Positions 24,470 to 33,429 of a stretch of 64,000 bases of DNA are shown in pieces. The position numbers and the translations under genes are program-made. The stretch is from Vibrio nitrifigilis (GTDB lineage: Bacteria; Pseudomonadota; Gammaproteobacteria; Enterobacterales; Vibrionaceae): assembly GCF_015686695.1 (NCBI RefSeq), contig NZ_JADPMR010000001.1, positions 1,798,001 to 1,862,000 on the forward strand, written 5' to 3'. The notes under the pieces are model-generated. The model was not told where the DNA came from, ran no database searches, and saw only the letters and a program-made list of their open reading frames with translations. How positions within the stretch are numbered: position 1 is the first letter of the stretch; every line of letters begins with the position of its first letter.

Positions 24470-25057
24470 ATGCTTTCTCCTTCACAAACCACATGGGTCA
24501 TATTAGCGGGTGGACAAGCCAGCCGTATGGGTGGTCATGACAAAGGGCTCGTTCAACTTAATCAAATGCCGTTAATCGAGCATGTAATAGAACGATTGCG
24601 CCCTCAAACTTCTCACATTGTCATCAACGCCAACCGTAATCTATCCACCTACCAAGCGTATGCCCCTGTGATTAAAGATCTTTTTTCAGAATACCCAGGT
24701 CCCTTGGCTGGTATGCACGCCGGATTAACCGCCAGCAAGAATGAATGGGTTGGGTTTGTGCCATGTGATTGCCCTCGCCTACATAAAGATCTCGTCACGC
24801 GTTTCTGTGCTCATGTGACAGATGGAATCGATGTACTCGTCGCAACCGATGGGGATAAGCAGCAGCCAGTATTTGCGTTAATGCACCGCCGTGTATTACC
24901 CAAACTGACTGAATTTTTACAACGTGGTGAACGCAAGTTGATGTTTTTTATCCGAGAATGTCGTTTTCAAGAAGTGGATTTTAGCGATGCTCCTGAGTGT
25001 TTTCTCAACTTAAATACACCACAAGAGCTAGCAAAATTTGGAGAATTAACACAATGA
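24470..25057 (+). CDS. mobA: Molybdenum cofactor guanylyltransferase MobA
   Basis: A 195-residue enzyme that joins GMP to molybdopterin to make the guanine-dinucleotide form used by DMSO-reductase-family enzymes. GTP-binding motif ILAGGQASRMGGHDKGL near the N-terminus, then VIKDLFSEYPGPLAGMHAGL and VPCDCPRL. The start at ATG 24470 gives a normal 10-residue lead-in. Its stop overlaps the start of the mobB-moeA fusion by 4 bases (ATGA), so the two are coupled. Confidence 0.94.
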   Translation: MLSPSQTTWVILAGGQASRMGGHDKGLVQLNQMPLIEHVIERLRPQTSHIVINANRNLSTYQAYAPVIKDLFSEYPGPLAGMHAGLTASKNEWVGFVPCDCPRLHKDLVTRFCAHVTDGIDVLVATDGDKQQPVFALMHRRVLPKLTEFLQRGERKLMFFIRECRFQEVDFSDAPECFLNLNTPQELAKFGELTQ

Positions 25058-26841
25058 TGTTACCCAATATTCCATTACTGGGTTTTGCCGCCTACTCAGG
25101 TACAGGTAAAACCACATTACTTGAAGCATTACTACCAAAACTAACGCAGCGTGGCTTACGAGTTGGGGCTCTTAAACACGCCCATCATGATTTTGATATA
25201 GATAAACCCGGTAAAGACAGCTACCGCTTACGCAAAGCGGGGGCAAATCAAATGGTGATAGCCTCTCACCTGCGTTATGCAAAAATCACCGAAACACCGG
25301 AAAACGAAGCTGAATTTGCCACCCTACTGCAGCAATTTGATATTGAACATCTCGATATCATCTTAGTTGAAGGCTGCAAAAATATTGCTTTTCCAAAAAT
25401 CGAGTTACATCGTGAGAGCGTAGGAAAACCATGGCTTTACCCCCATGACGATAGCATTATTGCCGTCGCATCAGATCAGCCTCTATCGGCAACGTCTCAT
25501 CAACTGACATATCTCAATATTAATGACATTGATGCTATCGCGACATTCGTGACGGAGTACGTAAAACCGCAAGTATCGGCTCCATTAGAAAAACAAAAAC
25601 AGTCCGGCAGTTGTGACACAGAACATCAACACCAATCCTTGTCGGTTAATGCTGCAATAAAGCGCATTACCGATTCGCTGACACCCGTTAGCGGTACAGA
25701 ATCTGTGCCACTGAATCACGCTCAACACCGCACAATAAGTGACGTCGTCACTTCATCTATTAATGTCCCTGCCTTTTGTAACTCAGCCATGGATGGGTAT
25801 GCGATAAGATCAGCCGATATTGAACACACCGAATTCAAAGTTGTGGCGAATGTGCTAGCCGGTCATCACTATTCAGAATGCATTCAATCAGGCCAGGCAG
25901 TAAAAATTATGACGGGAGCGCCCTTACCAGAAGGCGCCGATACCGTCATTATGCGCGAACAAGCTCAAGAGGAAAACGGCATGGTCCGTTTCCCTAACGC
26001 CGCGATAAAGGCGGGACAAAACGTACGCCAACCTGGTGAAGATCTGCAAATTGGCCAAACTGTGTTCGAATCGGGCCAGCAAATTGGGTCGGCCGAGCTG
26101 GGGATGCTTGCAGCACTCGGTCTTGATAGCGTCAATGTTAAACGACGTTTGAAAGTGGCGGTATTTTCCACCGGTGACGAAGTATTTGAACCAGGAAACC
26201 ATCCCTCTGCTCACGGTCTTTTTGATGCTAATCGCTATAGCCTAAAAGGTTTATTGACCCGTCTACACTGTGATGTGCTCGATATGGGCATCTTGCCTGA
26301 TAACCTCGCGGTGATCACCGATTCACTTACCGACATGGCGAAACACGTTGATCTCATTGTCACCTCGGGCGGTGTATCCGTTGGCGATGCAGATTTTGTT
26401 AAACAGGCGATGGAATCGACGGGTCAGGTTAATTTTTGGCGAATTAACATGCGCCCGGGACGACCATTAGCGTTTGGTCGGATCAAAGATACGCCCATTT
26501 TTGGTTTACCAGGTAACCCGGTTGCTGCGATGGTGTCATTTATTAATTTCGTCGAACCGGCCGTTTATAAAATGCAGGGAGACCTCACTTGGCAGCCGTT
26601 AAAAACTCAAGCTAAAGCAGTAGAAAAAATGCGTTCTCGCCAAGGAAGAACCGAATTTTCTCGAGGCATTTATACAGTGAACCCACAAGGCCAACTCACC
26701 GTATCGACCACCGGGCATCAGGGCTCTGGATTACTGCACTCGATGAGTCAGGCAAATTGTTTAATCGAAATAGCTGAGCAGGTCGATACAATAAAACCCG
26801 GCGAATACGTGACAATTATCCCACTACAAGGCAGAATCTAG
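25054..26841 (+). CDS. MobB-MoeA fusion, molybdenum cofactor synthesis
   Basis: A 595-residue two-domain protein. Residues about 1-165 are MobB (P-loop GFAAYSGTGKTTLLEALLP, ALKHAHHDFDIDKPGKDS, ILVEGCK), which assists MobA. After a linker (about 175-200), residues 205-595 are MoeA, which inserts molybdate into adenylylated molybdopterin: VPAFCNSAMDGYAIR, IMTGAPLPEGADTVI, FSTGDEV, TSGGVSVGDADFVK, GLPGNPVAAMVSF. Start at ATG 25054 overlaps the mobA stop. Separate genes in E. coli; the fusion is found in vibrios. A full-length protein, no frameshift. Confidence 0.93.
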   Translation: MMLPNIPLLGFAAYSGTGKTTLLEALLPKLTQRGLRVGALKHAHHDFDIDKPGKDSYRLRKAGANQMVIASHLRYAKITETPENEAEFATLLQQFDIEHLDIILVEGCKNIAFPKIELHRESVGKPWLYPHDDSIIAVASDQPLSATSHQLTYLNINDIDAIATFVTEYVKPQVSAPLEKQKQSGSCDTEHQHQSLSVNAAIKRITDSLTPVSGTESVPLNHAQHRTISDVVTSSINVPAFCNSAMDGYAIRSADIEHTEFKVVANVLAGHHYSECIQSGQAVKIMTGAPLPEGADTVIMREQAQEENGMVRFPNAAIKAGQNVRQPGEDLQIGQTVFESGQQIGSAELGMLAALGLDSVNVKRRLKVAVFSTGDEVFEPGNHPSAHGLFDANRYSLKGLLTRLHCDVLDMGILPDNLAVITDSLTDMAKHVDLIVTSGGVSVGDADFVKQAMESTGQVNFWRINMRPGRPLAFGRIKDTPIFGLPGNPVAAMVSFINFVEPAVYKMQGDLTWQPLKTQAKAVEKMRSRQGRTEFSRGIYTVNPQGQLTVSTTGHQGSGLLHSMSQANCLIEIAEQVDTIKPGEYVTIIPLQGRI

Positions 26842-26869
26842 GCCTTAATGAAACACTTGAGAATTTATC

Positions 26870-27139
26870 ATGTCGCGCACGATTATTTACACCTATAAAA
26901 ACGAAGAAAAAACGCTGACGTTTACTTATGAAAAGTATCGTTCTATCCATGAAGCAGTTGCAGATGCTGAAGGAATCGATCTCACTGAATATCTAAAAAT
27001 GGAACAGCAAATCGAAGCGATTTCTGATAAAAAAGCGGTGCGTAATTACCGTGACAATCACTTTAGAAAATTGGGATTTGGCACAATTACGTTGAAGCCC
27101 AAAGAAAACTTCGGCGTAGGGAAAAAACCTAAATCATAA
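26870..27139 (+). CDS. DUF2960 protein
   Basis: An 89-residue cytoplasmic basic protein (MSRTIIYTYKNEEKTLTFTY, ending GVGKKPKS). I recognise the DUF2960 family, confined mainly to Vibrio and relatives; its function is not known. It lies 28 bases after the mobB-moeA fusion on the same strand and ahead of a terminator, so it is probably on the same transcript, though a link with molybdenum cofactor is not demonstrated. Confidence 0.8.
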   Translation: MSRTIIYTYKNEEKTLTFTYEKYRSIHEAVADAEGIDLTEYLKMEQQIEAISDKKAVRNYRDNHFRKLGFGTITLKPKENFGVGKKPKS

Positions 27140-27143
27140 TATT

Positions 27144-27168
27144 AGGGCTGCATTTATGCAGCCCTTTA
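27144..27168. terminator. Hairpin terminator between DUF2960 and nagK
   Basis: Nine-bp stem AGGGCTGCA with TTTA loop, then TTACTTTC. Lies between convergent genes, 5 bases past the DUF2960 stop. Confidence 0.8.
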
Positions 27169-27181
27169 CTTTCGGCTGGCA

Positions 27182-28090
27182 TTAACGAATATTCAGAAAC
27201 GCCGCGCCTCGTACACCACCAGAATCACCATGGCGAGCTTTTACAATTTGTGGGCATTTAGCCACAGAAAGTAAATATTGAGGGATGCGCTTTGGTAACT
27301 CTTCATAAAGCAAATCGAAGTTAGACAGACCACCACCTAGCACCACTACATGAGGATCATTGGCGGTAAACAGATTCGCAAAACAGATCGATAAGAACTC
27401 AAGAAATTTATTCACAAATTCCGTCGCATCTTTTTCACCCTGTTCGTAGGCGTTGATGATGTCTGGTGCTGATTTTTTCTCACCGTAATCATGGGCATAC
27501 AAAAGCTCAAAACCACGGCCGGAAAGATAATTATCTAAACACCCTTTTTTTCCGCACCCGCATTGTAGTAACGGAGGATTGTCACCTAAAAAGAACCAAG
27601 CATCGATAGGCACACGCATATGCCCCATCTCACCAGCCACGTGATTGCGACCAGAGAAAATTTTTCCGTCATACACCAAACCGCCACCAAAACCAGTGCC
27701 AAGAATAAGCCCCATCACAGATGGCGATTGACGAAACTCTTCATCCCACGCTTCTGAAAGAGCGAAACAGTTAGCGTCATTTTCAATCCGTACTGAACGA
27801 CCAATGGCAGCTTCTAAATCGGCTCGCATCGGTTTACCATTTGCAGAAGCAATATTCACCGTGAGAACCGTGCCATCATCGGCATCTTCCATTCCTGGGA
27901 TTCCCAGCCCGACTAAGCCTTTTTCGCCAAATTTCTCGTCATAGCGTTCAACAATCTCCGCAATGGATTGAATCAGTCGCTGGTAATCTCCGGTGTCGGT
28001 TGGCACACGCTCTGTGGCGACGCGATTTAACTGCTCATCAAACGCACCGAATTCGATTTTTGTCCCACCGACATCAAATCCGTAATACAT
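27182..28090 (-). CDS. nagK: N-acetyl-D-glucosamine kinase (ROK family)
   Basis: A 302-residue ROK-family kinase that phosphorylates GlcNAc from chitin or cell-wall turnover. Motifs: phosphate loop FDVGGTKIEFG, catalytic region NDANCFALSEAW, GLILGTGFGGGLVYDGK, the ROK Glu/His sites GRNHVAGEMGHMRVP, and the Zn-binding CGCGKKGCLDNYLSGRG. ATG at 28090. It stands alone, separated by about 90 bases from the next gene on the same strand. Confidence 0.93.
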   Translation of the reverse strand: MYYGFDVGGTKIEFGAFDEQLNRVATERVPTDTGDYQRLIQSIAEIVERYDEKFGEKGLVGLGIPGMEDADDGTVLTVNIASANGKPMRADLEAAIGRSVRIENDANCFALSEAWDEEFRQSPSVMGLILGTGFGGGLVYDGKIFSGRNHVAGEMGHMRVPIDAWFFLGDNPPLLQCGCGKKGCLDNYLSGRGFELLYAHDYGEKKSAPDIINAYEQGEKDATEFVNKFLEFLSICFANLFTANDPHVVVLGGGLSNFDLLYEELPKRIPQYLLSVAKCPQIVKARHGDSGGVRGAAFLNIR

Positions 28091-28184
28091 TACGCTACTC
28101 CTCGTATTTGGGTTCTTTACTTTCCTGTTTTACTTAAGCATACCATTAAGATACTGTTTGTGCGGTATTTTCATGCATATTCAC

Positions 28185-28940
28185 TCACTTATTACTTTCT
28201 TGTGACGTTATACCGTGTTGCGATAGCGTATCACGATAACGTTGCAGTGCTGGTCTTGCAGAACTGTAAGCGGAGCGACTTTTCCCGCGCATATAGCTTT
28301 CCTTAAACGCTTCAAACCAAGCATGTAATACCTGTGCGCCCCAATGTTCACCTACCGCGTCAAGCACTAAACAAGCCACCTCTGCGGTGGCCAAATGCTG
28401 TTCATTATCTGATTTACGCATCATATATTCAGATAGTACGGTAGGATGCACAGATATCATCGGCAAATCAGCCAAGTAACTCGATTTTCTAAATATTTTT
28501 TTGGCTTCGCGCCAACTTCCATCCAGAAAAATTAACAGTGGTTTTTTACCTGATTGAACCACGGAGTTAGGCTTAATGGTTCTTGCTTGATCCTCCTCAT
28601 GTTCTGCAGGAAAAACCAACACAGGATAGTAGGCAGGATCGTTTAACAGCGCTAACATGGATGGATCAGGTTGCGTGCGGTTCCACTGATAAACAAAGGT
28701 TTCTTTCACTGTGTCTGCAATCAAACGGCCTGTATTACTCGGCTTAAACACCTCGTTTTCAGACAATATCAGTAACACTGCAACGTCTGTTGTAATATTC
28801 GGTTGATAGGCGCATAAACAGGTTTTTTTATCGACTCGACAATATGGACAACGATCGATTTTAGCTCCTCTGGCAGCAAATGGACGAGTTGATAGTTGCA
28901 AGCGATGTTGATACAAATGGTGAAAACCGTGAATTCTCAT
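28185..28940 (-). CDS. tapT: DTW-domain tRNA-uridine aminocarboxypropyltransferase
   Basis: A 251-residue DTW-domain protein like E. coli TapT (YfiP), which makes acp3U at position 47 of tRNAs. N-terminal zinc-like Cys cluster RCPYCRVDKKTCLC, LSENEVFKPSNTGRLI, and the DTW-type core LIFLDGSWREAKKIFRKS. The start is taken at ATG 28940; the longer frame begins at a TTG. Symbol by similarity to the TapT family; paralogue assignment not certain. Confidence 0.82.
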   Translation of the reverse strand: MRIHGFHHLYQHRLQLSTRPFAARGAKIDRCPYCRVDKKTCLCAYQPNITTDVAVLLILSENEVFKPSNTGRLIADTVKETFVYQWNRTQPDPSMLALLNDPAYYPVLVFPAEHEEDQARTIKPNSVVQSGKKPLLIFLDGSWREAKKIFRKSSYLADLPMISVHPTVLSEYMMRKSDNEQHLATAEVACLVLDAVGEHWGAQVLHAWFEAFKESYMRGKSRSAYSSARPALQRYRDTLSQHGITSQESNK

Positions 28941-29024
28941 TATGACTAATAGTGGTGACAAAAATGGTGAGAATTCTACTGCTGGTTATCTGCTGAAGCC
29001 AGCACTAATAGTGAGGGGATGCGA

Positions 29025-29816
29025 ATGAATGGATACAATCAATGGGTACATTGGAGTTTCTTTCTGTTAGTTTTTATTGTATTCGCAATTTGGGAGTCGA
29101 ACCGCCCTAAACGCACGCTCACCCAAGTCAAACGACTACGCTGGCTAAATCATATCCTGCTCGCGTTTGCCAATTTGTGTCTACTGTATTTTCTGATTCC
29201 ATTTTATTCGATTACATCCGCTATTTGGAGTCAATCTAATGGGTTTGGTATTTTAAACACTTTTCACTATCCCCACTGGGTCGAGCTAGTGATCACTTTA
29301 CTCGTGCTCGATCTATCGCTTTACTGTGTTCACGTTTTATTCCATCGCTTACCTTTACTGTGGCGCATCCATTCTACTCACCACAGTGATTTAGATGTTG
29401 ATGTGACAACGTCACTAAGATTTCATCCTGTCGAAGTACTACTGATGGTCTGGGTAAAAATCGGGATAATTACACTTCTTGGCGCGCCCGTTTTTGCTGT
29501 CACTGTCTACGAAATACTATTTGGTTTATCCATCTTGTTTAATCACAGTAATATTCGTTTGCACCCTTTGCGTGAGCGCCAGTTAAGAACATTAATCGTG
29601 ACACCAGATATGCATCGAGTACATCACAGCAGAAATCCGTATGAAACCCATAGCAATTTTGGCTTTTCAATTTCACTTTGGGACAGGTTACTCGGCACCT
29701 ACACCGCTCAACCACTAATGGGCCACGAGCGCATGAAGCTTGGTCTCGATCGCTTTCGTCACTCCCGTGAACAGTGGATTGATAGGCTGATTAGTCAACC
29801 ATTTAAATCTCGTTAA
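29025..29816 (+). CDS. Sterol desaturase/fatty acid hydroxylase family membrane protein
   Basis: A 263-residue protein with four membrane helices and the histidine clusters of di-iron hydroxylases: HVLFHRL, HSTHHSD, HNSNIRLH and HRVHHS. These enzymes hydroxylate or desaturate lipids; bacterial members act on fatty acyl or hopanoid-like lipids. GAGGGG lies 8-9 bases before the ATG at 29025, so this is preferred to the ATG at 29019. The substrate here is unknown. Confidence 0.87.
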   Translation: MNGYNQWVHWSFFLLVFIVFAIWESNRPKRTLTQVKRLRWLNHILLAFANLCLLYFLIPFYSITSAIWSQSNGFGILNTFHYPHWVELVITLLVLDLSLYCVHVLFHRLPLLWRIHSTHHSDLDVDVTTSLRFHPVEVLLMVWVKIGIITLLGAPVFAVTVYEILFGLSILFNHSNIRLHPLRERQLRTLIVTPDMHRVHHSRNPYETHSNFGFSISLWDRLLGTYTAQPLMGHERMKLGLDRFRHSREQWIDRLISQPFKSR

Positions 29817-30009
29817 CAGTGAATCCTAATCGTTAGGTGATATAAATCCTTCAAGTCAATGAAACGTTAGGGATATTCAAACCGAGAGCAGAAGCAAGCT
29901 TTGACATTCTAAATAACTGTATGACAAACGCTCTGCTACACTGCAGTCAAAATAATTGATATTTTTATGTGTATTAATAATGAACTTCAATGCTGTTTGC
30001 ATTCCTAAC

Positions 30010-30504
30010 ATGACCCAATCGCTGTTTACTTGCTGCATCATAAGTGTGCTTTTCATTACCGGATGTTCTTCGTCTCCCAACCTGACTCAGCAGATACGAG
30101 CGGATAAAAATGCCCTGCATACGCCAGCTGAGCAGCGAGAGTTACCTCTATTTTCTGTCTATGAAAACTGGCAAGGCGTTCCTTATCGTTGGGGAGGAAC
30201 TACACAAAGTGGAGTCGATTGTTCCGCATTTGTACAAATTGCTTATCGCGAAGCGTGGGATTTTCAGCTACCGAGAACAACAACAAAACAAAGCCATGTA
30301 GGAATAGCAATAAAAGAACAGCAGGCGAAATACGGAGATTTGGTGTTTTTTAAGATAAGTCGAAAATCAGAACATGTGGGGATTTATTTGGGTAACCAGC
30401 GCTTTATGCATGCTTCATCATCAAAAGGCGTTATCATATCACGCCTGGATAACCCGTATTGGGCTAATACGTTCTGGCAATTTCGTCGTATCCGCCCTAA
30501 CTAA
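30010..30504 (+). CDS. NlpC/P60 lipoprotein endopeptidase (MepS-like)
   Basis: A 164-residue outer-membrane lipoprotein. MTQSLFTCCIISVLFITGCSSS carries a lipobox (ITGC). The NlpC/P60 domain has catalytic Cys in WGGTTQSGVDCSAFVQIAYREAW and His in EHVGIYLGNQRFMHAS. It should cleave D,D-crosslinks or peptide stems of peptidoglycan, like MepS/Spr. The ATG at 30010 places the signal at the very N-terminus; upstream in-frame ATGs would add a long non-signal lead. Confidence 0.88.
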   Translation: MTQSLFTCCIISVLFITGCSSSPNLTQQIRADKNALHTPAEQRELPLFSVYENWQGVPYRWGGTTQSGVDCSAFVQIAYREAWDFQLPRTTTKQSHVGIAIKEQQAKYGDLVFFKISRKSEHVGIYLGNQRFMHASSSKGVIISRLDNPYWANTFWQFRRIRPN

Positions 30505-30509
30505 CTAGA

Positions 30510-30851
30510 TTAGTCGTACGTTGCAACAGCAGTATCAAAAAGGTTTTTGACTAAGGCAATGTATTCATCCAAAAACACGATTTGACTATTAGTTGCTGGT
30601 TTTTTCCAAACGCCAGCGAGAACCTCACTCAAATCTTCAACCACGTCATCTGCTTCTTTTAGCAATTTGAAGCGAACGCTTGAGTGTAGTTCAGGGTTCT
30701 GTTCAAAGATGGCCATAATATTACTTGCCACCATGTCAGTGACAACATCTTCTACGCTCTCTTCGCCGATATCACCTTTATCGGTGAAAACATCAAGGTT
30801 GAACGAAAGGTGCTCTATGAGTGCTAAGTAACCGTCGGTTTCTACAACCAC
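30510..30851 (-). CDS. DUF3802 protein
   Basis: A 113-residue acidic, helical, soluble protein beginning MVVETDGYLALIEHLSFNLD. I recognise the DUF3802 family, restricted to Vibrio and related genera, function unknown. The start codon is GTG with GGGG-AATAAAA before it. Convergent with the NlpC/P60 gene, with only 5 bases between the stops and no obvious terminator. Confidence 0.8.
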   Translation of the reverse strand: MVVETDGYLALIEHLSFNLDVFTDKGDIGEESVEDVVTDMVASNIMAIFEQNPELHSSVRFKLLKEADDVVEDLSEVLAGVWKKPATNSQIVFLDEYIALVKNLFDTAVATYD

Positions 30852-31254
30852 TTTTATTCCCCGCTTATACTGCTAAGAAGTTTAACCAGCTTTTATACTA
30901 ATTCATGTGCGCCCAATTTAACAAGACCGAAACGGCGAATGTGGCGCTTTGAGCCAAATATTTGAACAATCGATATTTTTGCTAAGTAAAACACAAATTA
31001 TCATTGACGTATCATTCTAGTTAGGTTGCATATCTTTACGTTCTCATTCTTTGGCTTAACGAAATAAGTATAGGCATAAATATCATCCTTTAGCTCAACT
31101 TAAATACCCCTATTATTTCCAACTGGATCACGTTTCAAGAGTGAATTTTAAGTTAAAAGAGATGTACATCTGTTTTACCTAACGTGGCGAATGCTCAACA
31201 ATTGGCTAAGATAGTATTGGTAGCGCAGTTTGCGGCGCGAAAAGGAGTGTGATT
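30852..31254. other. Gene-free interval before the fructosamine kinase gene
   Basis: About 400 AT-rich bases, divergent promoters expected for DUF3802 and the kinase. AAAGGAG at 31240-31246 is a clear ribosome-binding site for the start at 31255. I see no hairpin, small gene or known operator. Confidence 0.45.
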
Positions 31255-32121
31255 ATGTGGCCAGCAATAGCTCAACAACTCTCAGATACCTTGATGTTTG
31301 AATACAATATTCAAGAGAAACGCCGCATCTCTGGTGGTGATATTAGCCAGTCCTACATGATAAGTGATGGTCGTGAGCGGTACTTCGTTAAAACGAATGA
31401 ACGAGAATTTCTCCCTCATTACTTGGCAGAAGAAGCGTCCCTGAAACTACTTAAAGAAACTCGCACTGTCTTTGTGCCCGAAGTCGTATTAACCGGTCAA
31501 TCCAAGCAGCACTCGTTTATCATTCTTAATTACCTCCCAACTCATTCGCTAGAAGATACTCATTACAGTCGTGAATTTGGTATCCAATTGGCACATCTGC
31601 ACAAATGGGGAGAGCAAAAACAATTTGGATTTGATGAAGATAACTACATTGGAACCACTATCCAACCCAATGCTTGGACCAATAAATGGTCAGTGTTTTT
31701 TGCCGAACAGCGCATCGGTTGGATGCTGCAATTGCTGAAAGAAAAAGGCTTAGAGCTGGTGGACATTCCGACTTTTGTCAGCTTAGTACAAGAGAAACTG
31801 TCTCATCACGACCCAAGGCCTTCATTACTCCACGGTGATCTATGGAGTGGTAATGCAGGACAGTGTGACTTTGGGCCTGTCTGCTACGATCCCGCTTCAT
31901 ACTGGGGTGATCGTGAATGCGATCTAGCGATGACAGAACTGTTTGGTGGATTTCACACAACGTTTTATGAAGGTTACGAAAGTGTTTGGCCGCTCGACAA
32001 TGGCTACTACCAACGCAAAGATATTTATAACCTTTACCACCTGCTCAATCATTACCATCTTTTTGGTGGACAATATTTAACGGAAGTAGAAACGCTGATC
32101 AAAAAAATTCAGCAATCATAA
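31255..32121 (+). CDS. Fructosamine/ketosamine-3-kinase family protein
   Basis: A 288-residue aminoglycoside-kinase-fold protein of the FN3K/YniA family, which phosphorylates sugar-modified amines so that they fall apart (protein deglycation). Catalytic loop LLHGDLWSGNAG and metal/activation segment CYDPASYWGDRECDLAMTELFGGF are visible; N-terminal nucleotide region GGDISQSYMISDG. ATG 31255 is chosen over the GTG at 31249 because AAAGGAG lies 8 bases before it. Monocistronic. Confidence 0.9.
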   Translation: MWPAIAQQLSDTLMFEYNIQEKRRISGGDISQSYMISDGRERYFVKTNEREFLPHYLAEEASLKLLKETRTVFVPEVVLTGQSKQHSFIILNYLPTHSLEDTHYSREFGIQLAHLHKWGEQKQFGFDEDNYIGTTIQPNAWTNKWSVFFAEQRIGWMLQLLKEKGLELVDIPTFVSLVQEKLSHHDPRPSLLHGDLWSGNAGQCDFGPVCYDPASYWGDRECDLAMTELFGGFHTTFYEGYESVWPLDNGYYQRKDIYNLYHLLNHYHLFGGQYLTEVETLIKKIQQS

Positions 32122-32371
32122 TCGCCGATCGTTGATGATCATCCTCGGCAACATTAACGGTTTAATACTAGATTAAGCCGTTATCCCCCCTCTTAACTAA
32201 ATTTAAATAAACCATTGAAATACAATACTATTTATGGTTTTTATTATTCAAAAATGTGAGCAATCGATGTGCTTTTTCTCGCTTAACTTCTATTATTGAT
32301 AAGTAAGATAGTTACGCTTCGTCAATGGAACGACGATGAACCCGAAGTGAACATGAAGCGAGGGCTTAACC

Positions 32372-32575
32372 ATGAGAGGTATTATTGGTAAAACCATTCA
32401 ATGTCCACACTGTGGGCATCATATCCCCGTTAATCTGGATACATCACTTGGCAGTGAAGAATTTTATGACGACTGCCCTGCTTGCTGTAATCCAATTCAT
32501 TTTAATTTGCGAGTCGATGAAAGAGAAAACACCATCGAACTTGATGTTGATGCTGATGATGAACAATATTTCTAA
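32372..32575 (+). CDS. CPXCG-motif zinc-ribbon small protein
   Basis: A 67-residue acidic protein with a four-Cys zinc ribbon: CPHCGHHI and CPACCNPI. I recognise the CPXCG cysteine-rich family of gamma-proteobacteria; its role is unknown. ATG 32372 is preceded by GAGGG. Flanked by 250 bases upstream with no other gene. Confidence 0.8.
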   Translation: MRGIIGKTIQCPHCGHHIPVNLDTSLGSEEFYDDCPACCNPIHFNLRVDERENTIELDVDADDEQYF

Positions 32576-32683
32576 TAACCCAGCGCCAGTTGCAGATATT
32601 GCCCTCTGGCGCTAACGTTACTATTAATTACTGCGATAAGTGACAATGTCACTCAAAGGGTATCCATTTGCCATACCTAACGC

Positions 32684-33295
32684 TTAGTGAGCTCTATTTT
32701 CCATCACACGTTCCACGGTATCGACAATCGCTTGAGTTTGCGGGTCCAATTCTACATTAACCGCATCACCGACTAGACGTTCACCAAACAGTGTTCTGTC
32801 GAGCGTTTCAGGAATCAAATGTACATTAAAACGATTTCCGTCTACTTCCCCAATGGTTAACGAACAACCATCTAAGCCAATGAACCCTTTCGGTAAAACA
32901 TATTTCATCAAGTCTGTTGGTAATTCAAACCATAAGGTTTTATTGTTCGGTGTCATGATGACTTCAACGATATTGGCCGTCGTCGTAATATGCCCAGACA
33001 TTGTATGACCACCAATTTCATCGCCGTATTTCGCCGCACGTTCTATATTTACTTGGTCACCCACCTTGACTGAACCAAGATTGGTTAACGCTAACGTTGC
33101 TTGCATAAGATCGAACGAAACCAGGGCTCCATTGATTTCCGTTACCGTCAAACAGCAACCGTTATGAGCAACTGACGCACCAATTTCAATGTTCTCATTA
33201 AGTGGCGGAGCTAACTCTAGTGTGTGGGTTTGAAATTGTTCTTTTTTGTCGATAGCAACCACTGTTGCTTTCCCTTTTACAATACCAGTAAACAT
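32684..33295 (-). CDS. ribE: Riboflavin synthase alpha chain
   Basis: A 203-residue enzyme made of two similar lumazine-binding halves. It converts two 6,7-dimethyl-8-ribityllumazine molecules to riboflavin plus a pyrimidine. Starts MFTGIVKGKATVVAI; first half has NGCCLTVTEINGALVSFDLM, second half GLDGCSLTIGEVDGNRFNVHLIP. Start at 33295 gives the universal MFTGIV. Divergent from norM, an arrangement also found in E. coli. No FMN-riboswitch-sized leader fits in the 134 bases between the two genes. Confidence 0.96.
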   Translation of the reverse strand: MFTGIVKGKATVVAIDKKEQFQTHTLELAPPLNENIEIGASVAHNGCCLTVTEINGALVSFDLMQATLALTNLGSVKVGDQVNIERAAKYGDEIGGHTMSGHITTTANIVEVIMTPNNKTLWFELPTDLMKYVLPKGFIGLDGCSLTIGEVDGNRFNVHLIPETLDRTLFGERLVGDAVNVELDPQTQAIVDTVERVMENRAH

Positions 33296-33429
33296 ATTTA
33301 TCCTCTGGACGAGTTTTTCATGGTGCTTAGTGTGACATTTCTTTATCATTCGCTCTAGTCATCTTTCAAGAAACCTATTTACAAGCCTATCGGCCTTGTT
33401 TCTGTTCTCTTCGCATACAGCGTGCATTT

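Noticed and set aside
29877..30080. 67-codon minus-strand frame overlapping the NlpC/P60 gene
   Set aside because: Antisense to the upstream and signal-peptide region of a well-supported lipoprotein gene.
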